DNA of 64,000 nucleotides. It comes from DATAES01 sp036493595 (GTDB lineage: Bacteria > Actinomycetota > Acidimicrobiia > Acidimicrobiales > JACDCH01). Below, one piece after another: positions 49,496 through 62,625 of this stretch. The notes beneath the pieces were generated by a model. The model worked only from the letters and a program-made list of their open reading frames with translations. It was not told where the DNA came from and made no database searches. Position 1 is the first letter of the stretch, and every line of letters begins with the position of its first letter. The stretch spans positions 1-64,000 of the forward strand of contig DASXPN010000133.1 of NCBI GenBank assembly GCA_036493595.1, written 5' to 3'. The translations under genes and the position numbers were made by a program.

Positions 49496-52084
49496 CTACG
49501 GCTCGCGACCGTAGAAGAGTCGCTCGAACACGCGGCGGGCGCGTCGAGTGACCTTGCGGTAGTCGTCGCGCAACTGGCGGGGACTCGTGCCGAGCGACAC
49601 CGCGAGGCGAGCCAACTGGTCGAGCTGCGGTGGGAGGAAGTCCGCCGGCGCGCTGTTGACGAGGAACCAACGGCTGCGGGTGCGCTCGCAGAAGCGGTAG
49701 GACTCCGCGAGCACGTCGTGGTCGTCAACCGTCAGCGCGCCCGCCGCCTGGAGCTCGTCGAGCGCGGTCGTCGTTCCCGGTGACGGCACGCGACGCTCGA
49801 GTTGCAGCAGCTGCGCGCAGAACTCGACATCGGACAGCGTTCCCCGGCCGAGCTTGAGGTGGTACTGAGGATCCTCGGCGGCAGGGATCCGCTCGTGCTC
49901 GACGCGGGCCTTGATGCGACGGATCTCGCGGCGATCCTCATCCGTGAACGGCGTGTCCCACACGAACGCGTCGCGCACGCCCATGAACCGCGCCGCCAGC
50001 GCACGGTCGCCTGCCACCGGGCGCGCCCTGATCAGCGCGAGGCGCTCCCACGGCGCGGCCCATCGTTCGAAGTATTCGCAGTAGCCCTCGAGGCTGCGCG
50101 CCAGCGGCCCGTCCTTGCCCTCGGGGCGCAGATCCGGGTCGAGGTCGTAGATGTGCGGCCGGTTGCCGCCGATCGACGACAACAGCGTCGTGGCCACACG
50201 CTCGGCGAGCGCGAAGTCCTCGGCCGTGGTGCCGTCGTACACGAAGACGATGTCGAGGTCACTCGCATACGAGAGCTCACCGCCGCCGAGCCGTCCGAGC
50301 GCGATCACGGCAAACGGCAGAGGCGGCTCGAGCACGTCGAGCGCGGCTTCGAGGGTCGCCTCCGCCAGGTTCGTGAGTGCGTTCGCCACTTCGTCGACCG
50401 CGATGAGATCGAGCACGTCGTGGGCTGCGATGCGCAGGCCCTCTCGGTCGGTGAACCGTTTGAGCGCGAGCCATCGCTCCGCGGTGCCCGCCCTCCACCC
50501 GAGCGCGGCGCGTGTCCCCGCGATGAGCTCCTCGCGCGAGCGGAGCCGCAGCGCATCGGGATCGCCAAGGGAGTCGATCGTGTCGGGGTTCCGGCGAAGC
50601 TGCTCGCCGAGCAGGCGGCTCGTGCCGAGCAACCGGCACAGCCGTTGCGCCACCTCGGGTGATTCGCGGAACGCTGTGGCGAGCTCCATGGACCGCTGCG
50701 GACCCGATGCGAGATTGCGCAGCCCGAGCAGTCCGAGATCGGGATCGGGCGAGGATGAGAGCCAATCGAGTAGGAGCGGGAGCATCTGCTGCATCAGCCG
50801 CGACGAGCGCGTGAGCCCTCGGGTCAACTCGCGCACGGCTTGGCGCGTGCGATCGACATCGGTGAACCCGAACGCGGCCAACCGCGTCGCCGCGACCTCC
50901 TCGGTGAGCACCCGATCGTGGTCGCGCGCGAAGTTCTCGAGCAGCGGACGGAACCAGAGGCGTTGGTGGATGGCGCGCACCTCCGACTGGTGCTGCCGCA
51001 GCTCGTCGAGGAACAGGCCGGCCGCGCCCGCGGAGGCCGTCCCCACATAACCGAGGATCCGGGCCAGGCGATCGAGCTCGATCGGGTCGACAGGAAGCGC
51101 GTGCACCTGCTGCTCGTCGTCGAGTTGGAGGCGATGCTCGACCGTGCGCAGGAACCGGTAGGCGGTCGCGAGCAGATCGGCGTCGCGCCGCCCGACGTAG
51201 CCGGCGTCGGCCAGCTCGTTCAGCGCGACGAGCGTGCCTCGCACCCGTAGCTCCGGATCCGCGCCCCCGTGTACGAGCTGCAGGAGCTGCACCGCGAACT
51301 CGACGTCACGGATTCCGCCCGGGCCGAGCTTGAGCTCGCGATCGCTCAGACCTCGACGCGCCACCTCACTCTCCGCCCTCGCTTTCATCGCTCGCGTCGC
51401 GCGCAACGACTCGGCGGTGAACGGTCGCGACCACAGGTGAGCGGAGGCCGAGTCGGCGAACGCCCGGCCGAGGTCACGATCGCCACCGACCGGTCGCGCC
51501 TTGAGCAGCGCCTGAAACTCCCATGGCTCGGCCCACTGCTCCCAGTACGCCTCGTAGGACGCGAGCGTGCGCACGAGCGCGCCGTCACGCCCCTCAGGGC
51601 GAAGGTTGAGATCGACACGGAAGCAACGCCGAGCGATGTCGATGACGTTGGTCGCCTGCCGGGTGGCGACCTCGGGATCGATGGCCGGCGCGCTGAGCAA
51701 CATCACGTCGACGTCCGACGCGTAGTTGAGCTCGCACCCGCCGAGCTTTCCCATCCCGATGACAGCGATACCGTCCGCGCCCGCGAGTCGCGCCGCGGCG
51801 TCGAACACGTCCGCCGCCATGTCCGCCAGCGAGTCGGCGACGGCCTCGAGTTGATCGATGCCGAGGAGATCGCGTGCGGCGATGCGCAGGAACTCGAAGC
51901 GCTTCCATCGCACCAGGGTGTCGATCGACGACTCGTCGACCGGTGCGCGCTGGTCCAGATGGTCGAGCACCGCGGATGCGTCAGGGTCCGCGTCGAGTAG
52001 GCGCGACAGCGAACGGCTCGCGTTACGTACTGCCTCGGCAGCGCGCTCGGCAACCGGCGCGTCGGCTCGCATCACCGTCGCCAT
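49496..52084 (-). CDS. glnE: Glutamine synthetase adenylyltransferase GlnE
   Basis: An 862-residue bifunctional nucleotidyltransferase. The two halves carry GMGKLGGCELNYASDVDVM (deadenylylase) and ALGRLGGGELSYASDLDIVF (adenylylase), each with the D-x-D metal pair, and PII-interaction and helical linkers between them. It modifies the Tyr of GlnA1, which is encoded about 8 kb away in this window. No glnB/glnK gene is visible. Length is below that of M. tuberculosis GlnE (about 994), mainly at the N-terminus. ATG 52084 is chosen; it lies 34 bases from the divergent nadE. Confidence 0.95.
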   Translation of the reverse strand: MATVMRADAPVAERAAEAVRNASRSLSRLLDADPDASAVLDHLDQRAPVDESSIDTLVRWKRFEFLRIAARDLLGIDQLEAVADSLADMAADVFDAAARLAGADGIAVIGMGKLGGCELNYASDVDVMLLSAPAIDPEVATRQATNVIDIARRCFRVDLNLRPEGRDGALVRTLASYEAYWEQWAEPWEFQALLKARPVGGDRDLGRAFADSASAHLWSRPFTAESLRATRAMKARAESEVARRGLSDRELKLGPGGIRDVEFAVQLLQLVHGGADPELRVRGTLVALNELADAGYVGRRDADLLATAYRFLRTVEHRLQLDDEQQVHALPVDPIELDRLARILGYVGTASAGAAGLFLDELRQHQSEVRAIHQRLWFRPLLENFARDHDRVLTEEVAATRLAAFGFTDVDRTRQAVRELTRGLTRSSRLMQQMLPLLLDWLSSSPDPDLGLLGLRNLASGPQRSMELATAFRESPEVAQRLCRLLGTSRLLGEQLRRNPDTIDSLGDPDALRLRSREELIAGTRAALGWRAGTAERWLALKRFTDREGLRIAAHDVLDLIAVDEVANALTNLAEATLEAALDVLEPPLPFAVIALGRLGGGELSYASDLDIVFVYDGTTAEDFALAERVATTLLSSIGGNRPHIYDLDPDLRPEGKDGPLARSLEGYCEYFERWAAPWERLALIRARPVAGDRALAARFMGVRDAFVWDTPFTDEDRREIRRIKARVEHERIPAAEDPQYHLKLGRGTLSDVEFCAQLLQLERRVPSPGTTTALDELQAAGALTVDDHDVLAESYRFCERTRSRWFLVNSAPADFLPPQLDQLARLAVSLGTSPRQLRDDYRKVTRRARRVFERLFYGREP

Positions 52085-52118
52085 CTTGCCCCGGAAGGCG
52101 CCTGGGTACGCTGAGTAG

Positions 52119-53840
52119 ATGCCGTGGGTTCGCGTCGCCCTCTGCCAGCTCAACACCGTGGTCGGCGATCTCGACGGGAATGCCGCCAAGATCCTCGACT
52201 TCTACCAGCGCGCCGAAGCGGAGGGCTGCGATCTCGCGGTGTTCCCAGAGCTGGCGATCACCGGCTATCCGCCCGAAGACCTGCTGCTCAAGCCCGGCTT
52301 CATCCGGGCGAACCGCGATGCCCTCGAGAAGGTTGCGGCCGCGACAGGACGCTGCGCGGCGGCGGTTGGTTTCGTCGACGCCGATCGTGACCTGTTCAAC
52401 GCGGCGGCCGTCTGTGCCGACGGTCGAGTCGCCGGTACCTATCACAAGCGACACCTGCCCAACTACGCGGTGTTCGACGAGCAGCGCTACTTCGCGCCGG
52501 GTGACGAACCGCTCTTGCTGTTCGAGATCGCCGGAGTGAAGGTCGGCGTGTCCGTTTGCGAGGACGCGTGGAGCCCCTTTGGTCCCATCGGCGAGCAAGC
52601 GGCGGGCGGCGCCGAGCTGATCGTCAACCTCAATGCGTCGCCGTACTACGTCGAGCGCCTCACCGAGCGCGAGCGCATGCTGGCGACTCGTGCGGCGGAC
52701 GCGTCGTGCGCGTTGGTCTACGTCAACCAAGTCGGCGGCCAGGACGAACTGATCTTCGACGGGGCGTCGCTCGTGTTCGACAGCGACGGGCGCTGTGTGG
52801 CCCGCGCCGAGCAGTTCGTCGAGACGATGCTCGTGGTCGACATCGAGGCGATGCCGGTGTTCCGCAAGCGCTTGCTCGACCCCCGCGGTCGGGCGACGGC
52901 GCCCGATCTCCCGGTCGTCGAGGTCAGTCCGGCGGGCGCCGATCACGACGACGATCATCGGCGGCCCTCGGTGGCCGAACCGCTGTCGACGTCCCGTGAG
53001 GTGTACGAGGCGCTCGTGCTCGGTACCCGCGACTACGTCGAGAAGAACGGCTTCACCGATGTCGTGATCGCCCTCTCGGGGGGCATCGACTCGTCGCTCG
53101 TCACGGTCATCGCCGCGGACGCCGTTGGCGCCGCTCGAGTGCACGCGGTTGCGATGCCGTCGCGCTACTCGTCGGACGGATCGATCACGGATGCGGAGCA
53201 ACTCTGTACCAACCTCGGCGTCGAGTTGCGGACGATACCGATCGAGCCCGCCTTCGCCGCGCTGCTCGAGCTGCTCGAGCCATCGTTCAGTGGCGTCGAA
53301 CCCGACATCACCGAAGAGAACCTGCAAGGGCGCATCCGTGCCGCGCTGCTGATGGCGCTGGCCAACAAGTTCCGGGGCTGGCTCGTACTCATCTGTGGCA
53401 ACAAGAGCGAGCTGGCGGTCGGCTACACCACGATCTACGGCGTCGACATGGCGGGTGGGTTCGCCGTCATCAAGGATGTGTTCAAGACCAAGGTCTACGA
53501 GCTGGCCCGCACGCGCAACGAGGTCGCGGGTCATGACCTGATCCCTGCATCGGTGCTCGACAAGCCTCCATCCGCCGAGCTCGCACCCGGCCAGCGCGAC
53601 GACCAGAACCTCCCGGCTTATGAGCTACTCGATCCGATCCTCGCCGCGTACGTCGAGCGCGATCTCACGCGTGCCGACCTCGTCGAGGCGGGGTTCGACG
53701 CCGGCCTCGTGCAGCGCATCACGCGCCTCGTGGACGTCGCCGAATGGAAGCGCCGCCAGGCCCCCATCGGTGTGCGGGTGACGCCCAAGGCCTTCGGCAA
53801 GGACCGCCGGCTACCCATCACCAACAAGTACGCCGGCTGA
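52119..53840 (+). CDS. nadE: Glutamine-dependent NAD(+) synthetase
   Basis: A 573-residue two-domain enzyme. The N-terminal nitrilase-type glutaminase (1-270) has Glu in VFPELAITGYPPEDLL, Lys in GTYHKRHLPNYAVFDE and Cys in GVSVCEDAW. The C-terminal ATP pyrophosphatase (290-573) has SGGIDSSL and the NAD-site LICGNKSELAVGY. It makes NAD from deamido-NAD with glutamine as amide donor, so it uses the product of the synthetases in this region. ATG 52119, 34 bases from glnE. A strong hairpin follows. Confidence 0.95.
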   Translation: MPWVRVALCQLNTVVGDLDGNAAKILDFYQRAEAEGCDLAVFPELAITGYPPEDLLLKPGFIRANRDALEKVAAATGRCAAAVGFVDADRDLFNAAAVCADGRVAGTYHKRHLPNYAVFDEQRYFAPGDEPLLLFEIAGVKVGVSVCEDAWSPFGPIGEQAAGGAELIVNLNASPYYVERLTERERMLATRAADASCALVYVNQVGGQDELIFDGASLVFDSDGRCVARAEQFVETMLVVDIEAMPVFRKRLLDPRGRATAPDLPVVEVSPAGADHDDDHRRPSVAEPLSTSREVYEALVLGTRDYVEKNGFTDVVIALSGGIDSSLVTVIAADAVGAARVHAVAMPSRYSSDGSITDAEQLCTNLGVELRTIPIEPAFAALLELLEPSFSGVEPDITEENLQGRIRAALLMALANKFRGWLVLICGNKSELAVGYTTIYGVDMAGGFAVIKDVFKTKVYELARTRNEVAGHDLIPASVLDKPPSAELAPGQRDDQNLPAYELLDPILAAYVERDLTRADLVEAGFDAGLVQRITRLVDVAEWKRRQAPIGVRVTPKAFGKDRRLPITNKYAG

Positions 53841-53889
53841 CGCCGCGCGGCGCCCGTCCGCCGCCCGTCCCCTCTTGCGAACTGCGGGT

Positions 53890-53917
53890 CCATTGCGGGG
53901 CGATAGCCCCGCAATGG
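53890..53917. terminator. Bidirectional terminator between nadE and the hydroxylase gene
   Basis: CCATTGCGGGGC (53890-53901), loop GATA, GCCCCGCAATGG (53906-53917): a perfect 12-bp stem between two convergent genes (stops at 53840 and 53940). It lacks a T tract, as usual in high-GC actinobacteria, but the symmetry serves both strands. Confidence 0.8.
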
Positions 53918-53939
53918 CGCCAACATTGGGTCGCAGCCG

Positions 53940-54569
53940 TCAGGTGCGGGCGTCGTCGAGGTCGCGGGCGGTCGGTGAGAGGTCGACCTCGTCCTTGTCG
54001 GGGTAGGTGCCGAGAACGCGGTCGCCGAGGTGGCTCGTCACCCCGAACCAGTAGTTCTCGTTGCGGAAGTGGTGCAGCCGATGGGCGCGCCACAGCCGCT
54101 TGTACGCGTCGGACTTGGGGCGGTAGCGCGTGTGGATCAAGTAGTGCGTCCACTCGTAGGTCAGCAGCATCCCGAAGGACGCCACTGAGGCGGACAAGGC
54201 GACGCGCGCGGTCGGTGCGAGCAGGAGCGGCAACCCGAAACCGACGACCAGCGCGACTGCGACGACCACCTGCGGAATGAAGACGAGATCAAGGTCCGCC
54301 GGATCGCGATGGTGGGCGCGGTGCTTCATCGCGACGAGCGGATCGAGACGCCACCGTCCGACCATCCGCGGCTTCATGTGCAGCACGTACACGTGGATCA
54401 CCCACTCGGTCAGCGGCTCGAAGCCGATGATGGCCGCCATCACGACGACGTCGCGCAACGTCCATCGTCCGAGCGCGACCCGCACCACGAGCACGGCCGC
54501 GGTGACGGCGACGAGGATGCGCGCCGTCGGCTTGGTCAGGAACACGCGGGTTGCGTCACCGAGGGTCAT
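53940..54569 (-). CDS. Fatty-acid hydroxylase/sterol desaturase family protein
   Basis: A 209-residue di-iron membrane protein. Histidine boxes are HMKPRM, KHRAHHRDP, HYLIHTRY and HRLHHFRNE, together with the two pairs of membrane helices between them, as in the FA_hydroxylase family (carotenoid hydroxylase or fatty-acid 2-hydroxylase). Substrate unknown. ATG 54569 overlaps the stop of the upstream gene by 4 bases, so it is translated with the secreted protein and probably with the Liv-type transporter. Confidence 0.85.
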   Translation of the reverse strand: MTLGDATRVFLTKPTARILVAVTAAVLVVRVALGRWTLRDVVVMAAIIGFEPLTEWVIHVYVLHMKPRMVGRWRLDPLVAMKHRAHHRDPADLDLVFIPQVVVAVALVVGFGLPLLLAPTARVALSASVASFGMLLTYEWTHYLIHTRYRPKSDAYKRLWRAHRLHHFRNENYWFGVTSHLGDRVLGTYPDKDEVDLSPTARDLDDART

Positions 54570-55470
54570 GCAGGTTGACCTGCCAGTCCTCGTTGCGCCG
54601 CGCCCTTGCGCGCCAGAGCCACCAGCAAGCCACCCATCGCGCTCAACGGCACGAGGTACACCAGCCGGCCCCACGGTTTGCCGGGCCCGCCTCCGGTGCT
54701 GATGCGAATGAATGGCGGCGCAGTCGTCTGCTTCGCGGCCCCGGTCGACGGTGGCGCCGCGGTGCCCGCAGCCGGTGCGCCGGTCGCCGCCGACGGCTGC
54801 GGCGCCCCCGAGACCGACGGGTGCGACCCGGCGACGACTCCGGACGAACCGTTCGCGAACGACGGCGACTCCGACGGCGACGAGGATGCTCCGGATGAGA
54901 CGCCAGGGGTGGCCGCAGGGCCCGGCACCGACGCGCCGCTGAACGAGATCTGGAACGGCAATTGCAATCCGCCGAACAGTTGCGACCCGACCGGGATCAC
55001 CATCAGGGAGACGGCTTGCCCATCCGCGGCGCTCGCCATGAGCGGCGTGACGTCGGCCGACCACGTTCCGGCCGCGTCCTTCGCCACCGGCACCGACGCC
55101 GAACAGTCGTACTTCGGCGCGTCGGCGGTCTTGCCGGGATTCGCCGGCGTCCAATCCGCCACGATCGGGCACGCCTCGAGCTTGGCGGCCGCGTCCTCGT
55201 TGACACTGCCCCCTTGCGGTGTGAGCACCAAGGTGACCGGACCCGGGTCGCCGTCCTTGCGGAGTCGCACCGCGGCCACGCTCTGCGGTCCGTTCACGCC
55301 GTTCGCCACCTGGAAGCCGCCGTTCGGGGCCGCAGAGGCTCCGGGTTGCGACGTCCACCAACCGACGTCGAGCACGGTCGCGGTGCTCGCATGCGCGCTG
55401 GCCATCGTCAGCATCTGCGCGAGCACGCCTGCCGCGATCGCCACCCCCGCCCGGAACGCGAGCGTGCGCC

Positions 55471-55474
<4 letters not shown>
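54566..55474 (-). CDS. Secreted membrane-anchored protein of unknown function
   Basis: A 302-residue protein. A signal peptide (1-30, ending AHAST) leads to a beta-rich external domain with two Cys (EACPIVADW, KYDCSASV). A Ser/Pro/Gly/Ala-rich linker (about 180-250) and a C-terminal membrane helix (LVYLVPLSAMGGLLVALA) with basic end follow. This is the layout of a wall-exposed surface protein. It lies between the fused Liv transporter (4-base overlap) and the hydroxylase (4-base overlap). Confidence 0.72.
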
Positions 55475-59271
<3,797 letters not shown>

Positions 59272-59352
59272 GAAGGATCCGAGCGTCCGGCCCCGAACTC
59301 TGGATATGGGCTTTATGCCTGTTTGGTGCAATTACTTCGGGGGACAGTGGCG

Positions 59353-61167
59353 ATGAACCTGCGTGAGTTCTTCGATCGATACGGCATCCCGCTCGGCGTG
59401 CTGTGCGTGCTTGCGCTCGTCATCGCACTCGTGCCCGGCAATGCGCACAACGCCGATCGCGTCGGTACCACCGGTGGCTCGGGAGCGAACCGGGCGGCCG
59501 CGGCCAACACCTCCAGCGGTACCGGTGCGCCGGTCGACGTGAGCGCCGGCGCCGCCGGCGGTGCCGCAGCTGGAGGCGGCTCCGCGGCACCCGATGCGGG
59601 GAGCGCGGGTCCGGCCAGCGCATCCGACGTCGCCTTCGGGCAGGGCCCCAACTGTCGGCCCGACGGACGCCAGGTTGGCATCTCGCTCTACATGCCGCCG
59701 TGCGCCAACTGGCTCAGCCACGACAACGGCGGTGCGACAGCCGACGGCGTGACCGGCAACAAGGTTCTCGTCATCCGCTGGCTCGGACAACTCGATGACG
59801 CGACGAAGGCGATCCTCCAGGCGTACAAGCTGGCCGACGACGACGCGACCGTGAAGCGCGCGTACGACGCACTCTTCAATTACTCGAACTTCCACTACGA
59901 GACCTACGGCCGCGAGGTCGTGTACGAGGACTACAACGCGAGCGCCGTGTCGACGAACGACGAGGCGATGATCGCGGACGCGGCGCAGATCGCGGACAAG
60001 CATCCGTTCGCCGTCATCGAAGGCAACCCCGCCGCCGCGATGCCGACCGTCCTCGCGCGCGAGCTCAACGCCCGCGGGATCCTGTGCATGTGCACGACGT
60101 CGCTGTCGCAGCAGTTCTACAACGAGAACCCGCTCGTGATCCCGAGCGGATTGCCGACTGGCACCGACTACTGCAATTTCGCGGCCGAATACGTGGGCAA
60201 GCGGCTCGCCGGTAAGGACGCGGTCTATGCGGGCGACGAGTTGAACCCGCTCCAGCACTTCAAGACGAAGCCGCGCGTGTTCGGGCTCATCTATCTCAAT
60301 GGGTCGATGGGCAAGGTCGACCCCGAAGGGGAACGAATACGTAGCGCGTGCGAGTCTGCGTTCGCGCAGTACGGCGTGTCCTTCGCGAAACAGATCGGGT
60401 ACCTCTACGACCCCGGTCGCAATCAGAACGACGTCACGAACATGATCGCCCAGATGAAGGACGCGGGCGTGACGACGATCATCCCCATCGTCGATCCCCT
60501 CTCACCCATCCTCATCACGCCTGAGGCGACGAAGCAGACCTACTTCCCCGAGTGGTTCGTGACCGGTACGGGGTTGTCGGACACAACGACGGCCGCGCGT
60601 CTCTACGACCAGAACCAGTGGAAGCACGCGTTCGGCATGACCCCGTTGTGGGTGTCGTGGACCGATCGCAAGAACGGCACGGGCTACAAGGAGTACCACG
60701 ACGCCCGCCGCAACGATCCCGACGGCTCCGAAGGCGTGCTGATCGAGATCTACCGCGCTCGCGTACAGACGCTGTTCCGCGGCATTCACATGGCCGGACC
60801 GATCCTGACGTCCGACTCGTGGCGCCAAGGTCTGTTCAGCTATCCGCCGACACCGTCAGGCGGGGGCACCTCGGCGTTGCCGTACGTGTTCAGCACGCCG
60901 GCTTCACCGCCCGACATCAAGGATTTCGCCGAGGTGTACTACGACCCGTCGGCGAGCGGGCCGGACGAGCGCAACCAGAACGGGTCCGGGATGATGATGA
61001 AGACGGACAACGGCGCTCGCTACCAACTCGGCCAGTGGCCCGCCGATGATCCGCACATCGGCCAGAACCCGCTTGCGGTCAGCGACAACCCCCCGGGCGG
61101 CGGTGATCCGCCATGGACTCCGGGCCCCGCCTATCCCACCTCCGGCTGCTTGAGTTGCACGTCGTAG
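59353..61167 (+). CDS. Liv-type substrate-binding protein
   Basis: A 604-residue periplasmic-binding-protein-type receptor of the Liv/ANF class (VLVIRWLGQLDDATKAILQ, VIEGNPAAAMPTVLAR, VFGLIYLNGSMGKVDPEGER). The N-terminus has one membrane helix (13-30) and no lipobox, then a long Ala/Gly/Ser linker, so the protein is anchored by its signal segment. It is longer than usual (about 400) because of the linker and a C-terminal Pro/Gly tail with CLSCTS. It is divergent from the fused transporter, 81 bases apart, and surely serves it. Confidence 0.85.
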   Translation: MNLREFFDRYGIPLGVLCVLALVIALVPGNAHNADRVGTTGGSGANRAAAANTSSGTGAPVDVSAGAAGGAAAGGGSAAPDAGSAGPASASDVAFGQGPNCRPDGRQVGISLYMPPCANWLSHDNGGATADGVTGNKVLVIRWLGQLDDATKAILQAYKLADDDATVKRAYDALFNYSNFHYETYGREVVYEDYNASAVSTNDEAMIADAAQIADKHPFAVIEGNPAAAMPTVLARELNARGILCMCTTSLSQQFYNENPLVIPSGLPTGTDYCNFAAEYVGKRLAGKDAVYAGDELNPLQHFKTKPRVFGLIYLNGSMGKVDPEGERIRSACESAFAQYGVSFAKQIGYLYDPGRNQNDVTNMIAQMKDAGVTTIIPIVDPLSPILITPEATKQTYFPEWFVTGTGLSDTTTAARLYDQNQWKHAFGMTPLWVSWTDRKNGTGYKEYHDARRNDPDGSEGVLIEIYRARVQTLFRGIHMAGPILTSDSWRQGLFSYPPTPSGGGTSALPYVFSTPASPPDIKDFAEVYYDPSASGPDERNQNGSGMMMKTDNGARYQLGQWPADDPHIGQNPLAVSDNPPGGGDPPWTPGPAYPTSGCLSCTS

Positions 61168-61195
61168 GGACGCGTCGTAGGAGCAGAATGCCGGC

Positions 61196-61843
61196 ATGAC
61201 CGCCGGCCCCATCAGCACCGTGCTGTTCGACTTCAACGGTGTGTTGACGACCTCGCCGTTCGATCACATGGCCGCGCTCGGCACGGACAGCGGCATCGGC
61301 GGTGACGCCGTCCTCGGGCTCATGATCGGTCCGTACGACGAAGACACCGATCACGCGTGGCACCGCTTCGAACGTGGCGAGATCAGTGCCGCGGAGTACG
61401 GGACGGATCTCTTCCAGCGCGCCGCGGCCGCACAGATCGAGATCGACTTCACGCAGCTCGCGAATTTGATGTCCCGCCTCGAGGTGCACGACGTCGTTGT
61501 CGAGAAGGTGCGGGCCCTGCGCGCCGGTGGCTATCGCACCGGGCTCGTCACGAACAACGTGAAGGAGGCATCGGGCCAGTGGCGTGAGCTCGTGCCAGTG
61601 GACGAGCTCTTCGAGGTGATCGTCGACTCATCCGCGGTCGGAATGCGCAAGCCCAACCCCGCCATCTTCCTCTACGCCCTCGAACAGCTGGGCGGTGTCG
61701 AGCCTGCGGCCGCGGTCTTCCTCGACGATGCGCCGGGCAACGTGGCGGGGGCGCAGCGGGCCGGGCTCCACGCCATCCTCGTCGACGCCGCGGCGCCGGA
61801 GGCCGCTTTGTCGGAGCTCGACGCGCTCCTCGTCGGCGGATGA
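61196..61843 (+). CDS. HAD-superfamily hydrolase
   Basis: A 215-residue class IA HAD protein. Motif I is VLFDFNGVL: the second Asp of the usual D-x-D is Asn, as in YihX-like relatives. Motif II is GLVTNN, motif III Lys is in GMRKPNPAIF, and motif IV is VFLDDAPGNVAGA. The altered motif I can lower turnover or change the substrate. It starts 28 bases after the binding-protein gene in the same direction. Confidence 0.87.
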   Translation: MTAGPISTVLFDFNGVLTTSPFDHMAALGTDSGIGGDAVLGLMIGPYDEDTDHAWHRFERGEISAAEYGTDLFQRAAAAQIEIDFTQLANLMSRLEVHDVVVEKVRALRAGGYRTGLVTNNVKEASGQWRELVPVDELFEVIVDSSAVGMRKPNPAIFLYALEQLGGVEPAAAVFLDDAPGNVAGAQRAGLHAILVDAAAPEAALSELDALLVGG

Positions 61844-61900
61844 TCACGACGAGCCGGCCACTGTCGGCGTGCTCAGCGGATTGCCGTGTGACCAACGTTT

Positions 61901-61918
61901 CTTGACCAAGGGGTCAAG
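61901..61918. promoter_or_regulatory. Dyad upstream of the ferritin-like operon
   Basis: CTTGACC (61901-61907), 4-base spacer, GGTCAAG (61912-61918) lies 48 bases before the first ATG of the next operon. It may be an operator or a small hairpin. Just before the start a 9-base unit GATCAGGGG is repeated in tandem (61944-61952, 61953-61961) and supplies the ribosome site. Confidence 0.4.
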
Positions 61919-61965
61919 TTCGCGGGATTCTGCACGGACAGCCGATCAGGGGGATCAGGGGACCA

Positions 61966-62625
61966 ATGGCCGATCCGAAGAAGGCGCGGGCGCCCTTCGC
62001 ACCGTGGGACCGTCGCGAGCTGCCGGGGTCTTTCTCGGTCGAGGAGTCGGCACGGCGCGTCGGCAACTACAAGTGGATCGAGATGAAGTTGTTCGAGGCC
62101 CTCGGCGGGTGGGTCGCGACGGTGCCGGAGCTCGATGTGAAGATGCGTCTCGGTACGCACTGCTACCACCACGCGTGGCACGCAGAGCTGTGGCACAAGC
62201 GGCTGCCCGAACTGCGCGAGATGAATCCCGACCGCCTCACGGTGCCGCCGAACGACGAGCTGGTTGCGTTCGTCGACGCGATGACCGAGCCCGAAGCGGC
62301 CGACCTCACCATCGAGAAGCTGGTCGGCGTCTACCGAGTGCTGATCCCGCACAAGATCGCGGCGTACACCTACCACTTGAACAACACCAGCACGATCACC
62401 GACGCGCCGACGATCCGCTCGTTGAGGTTCGCGTTGCAGGACGAGTTCGACGACTACCGCGACGGCGAGATGCTCATCCAGTCCCTGATCGATACCGATG
62501 AGGAAGTCGACCGCGCCACCGCGCACCAGGCGAGACTCGAGAAGCTCATGCTGAAGGCAGGTGGCATCGCCGGACCGGGCAGTATCGGTTCGGCGTACCC
62601 GACCACGGAGGAGACCCACTCATGA
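61966..62625 (+). CDS. Ferritin-like-fold protein, first of an operon
   Basis: A 219-residue helical protein. Possible metal-binding residues: WIEMKLFEALGGW (helix 1), THCYHHAWHAELWHKRL (helix 2, His and Glu), and DEFDDYRDGEMLIQSL (helix 4). The layout is that of the ferritin-like four-helix bundle, similar to the DUF455 protein encoded next, but no exact family is recognised. ATG overlap (ATGA) with the next gene. Function could be redox or hydroxylation; this is inference. Confidence 0.65.
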   Translation: MADPKKARAPFAPWDRRELPGSFSVEESARRVGNYKWIEMKLFEALGGWVATVPELDVKMRLGTHCYHHAWHAELWHKRLPELREMNPDRLTVPPNDELVAFVDAMTEPEAADLTIEKLVGVYRVLIPHKIAAYTYHLNNTSTITDAPTIRSLRFALQDEFDDYRDGEMLIQSLIDTDEEVDRATAHQARLEKLMLKAGGIAGPGSIGSAYPTTEETHS

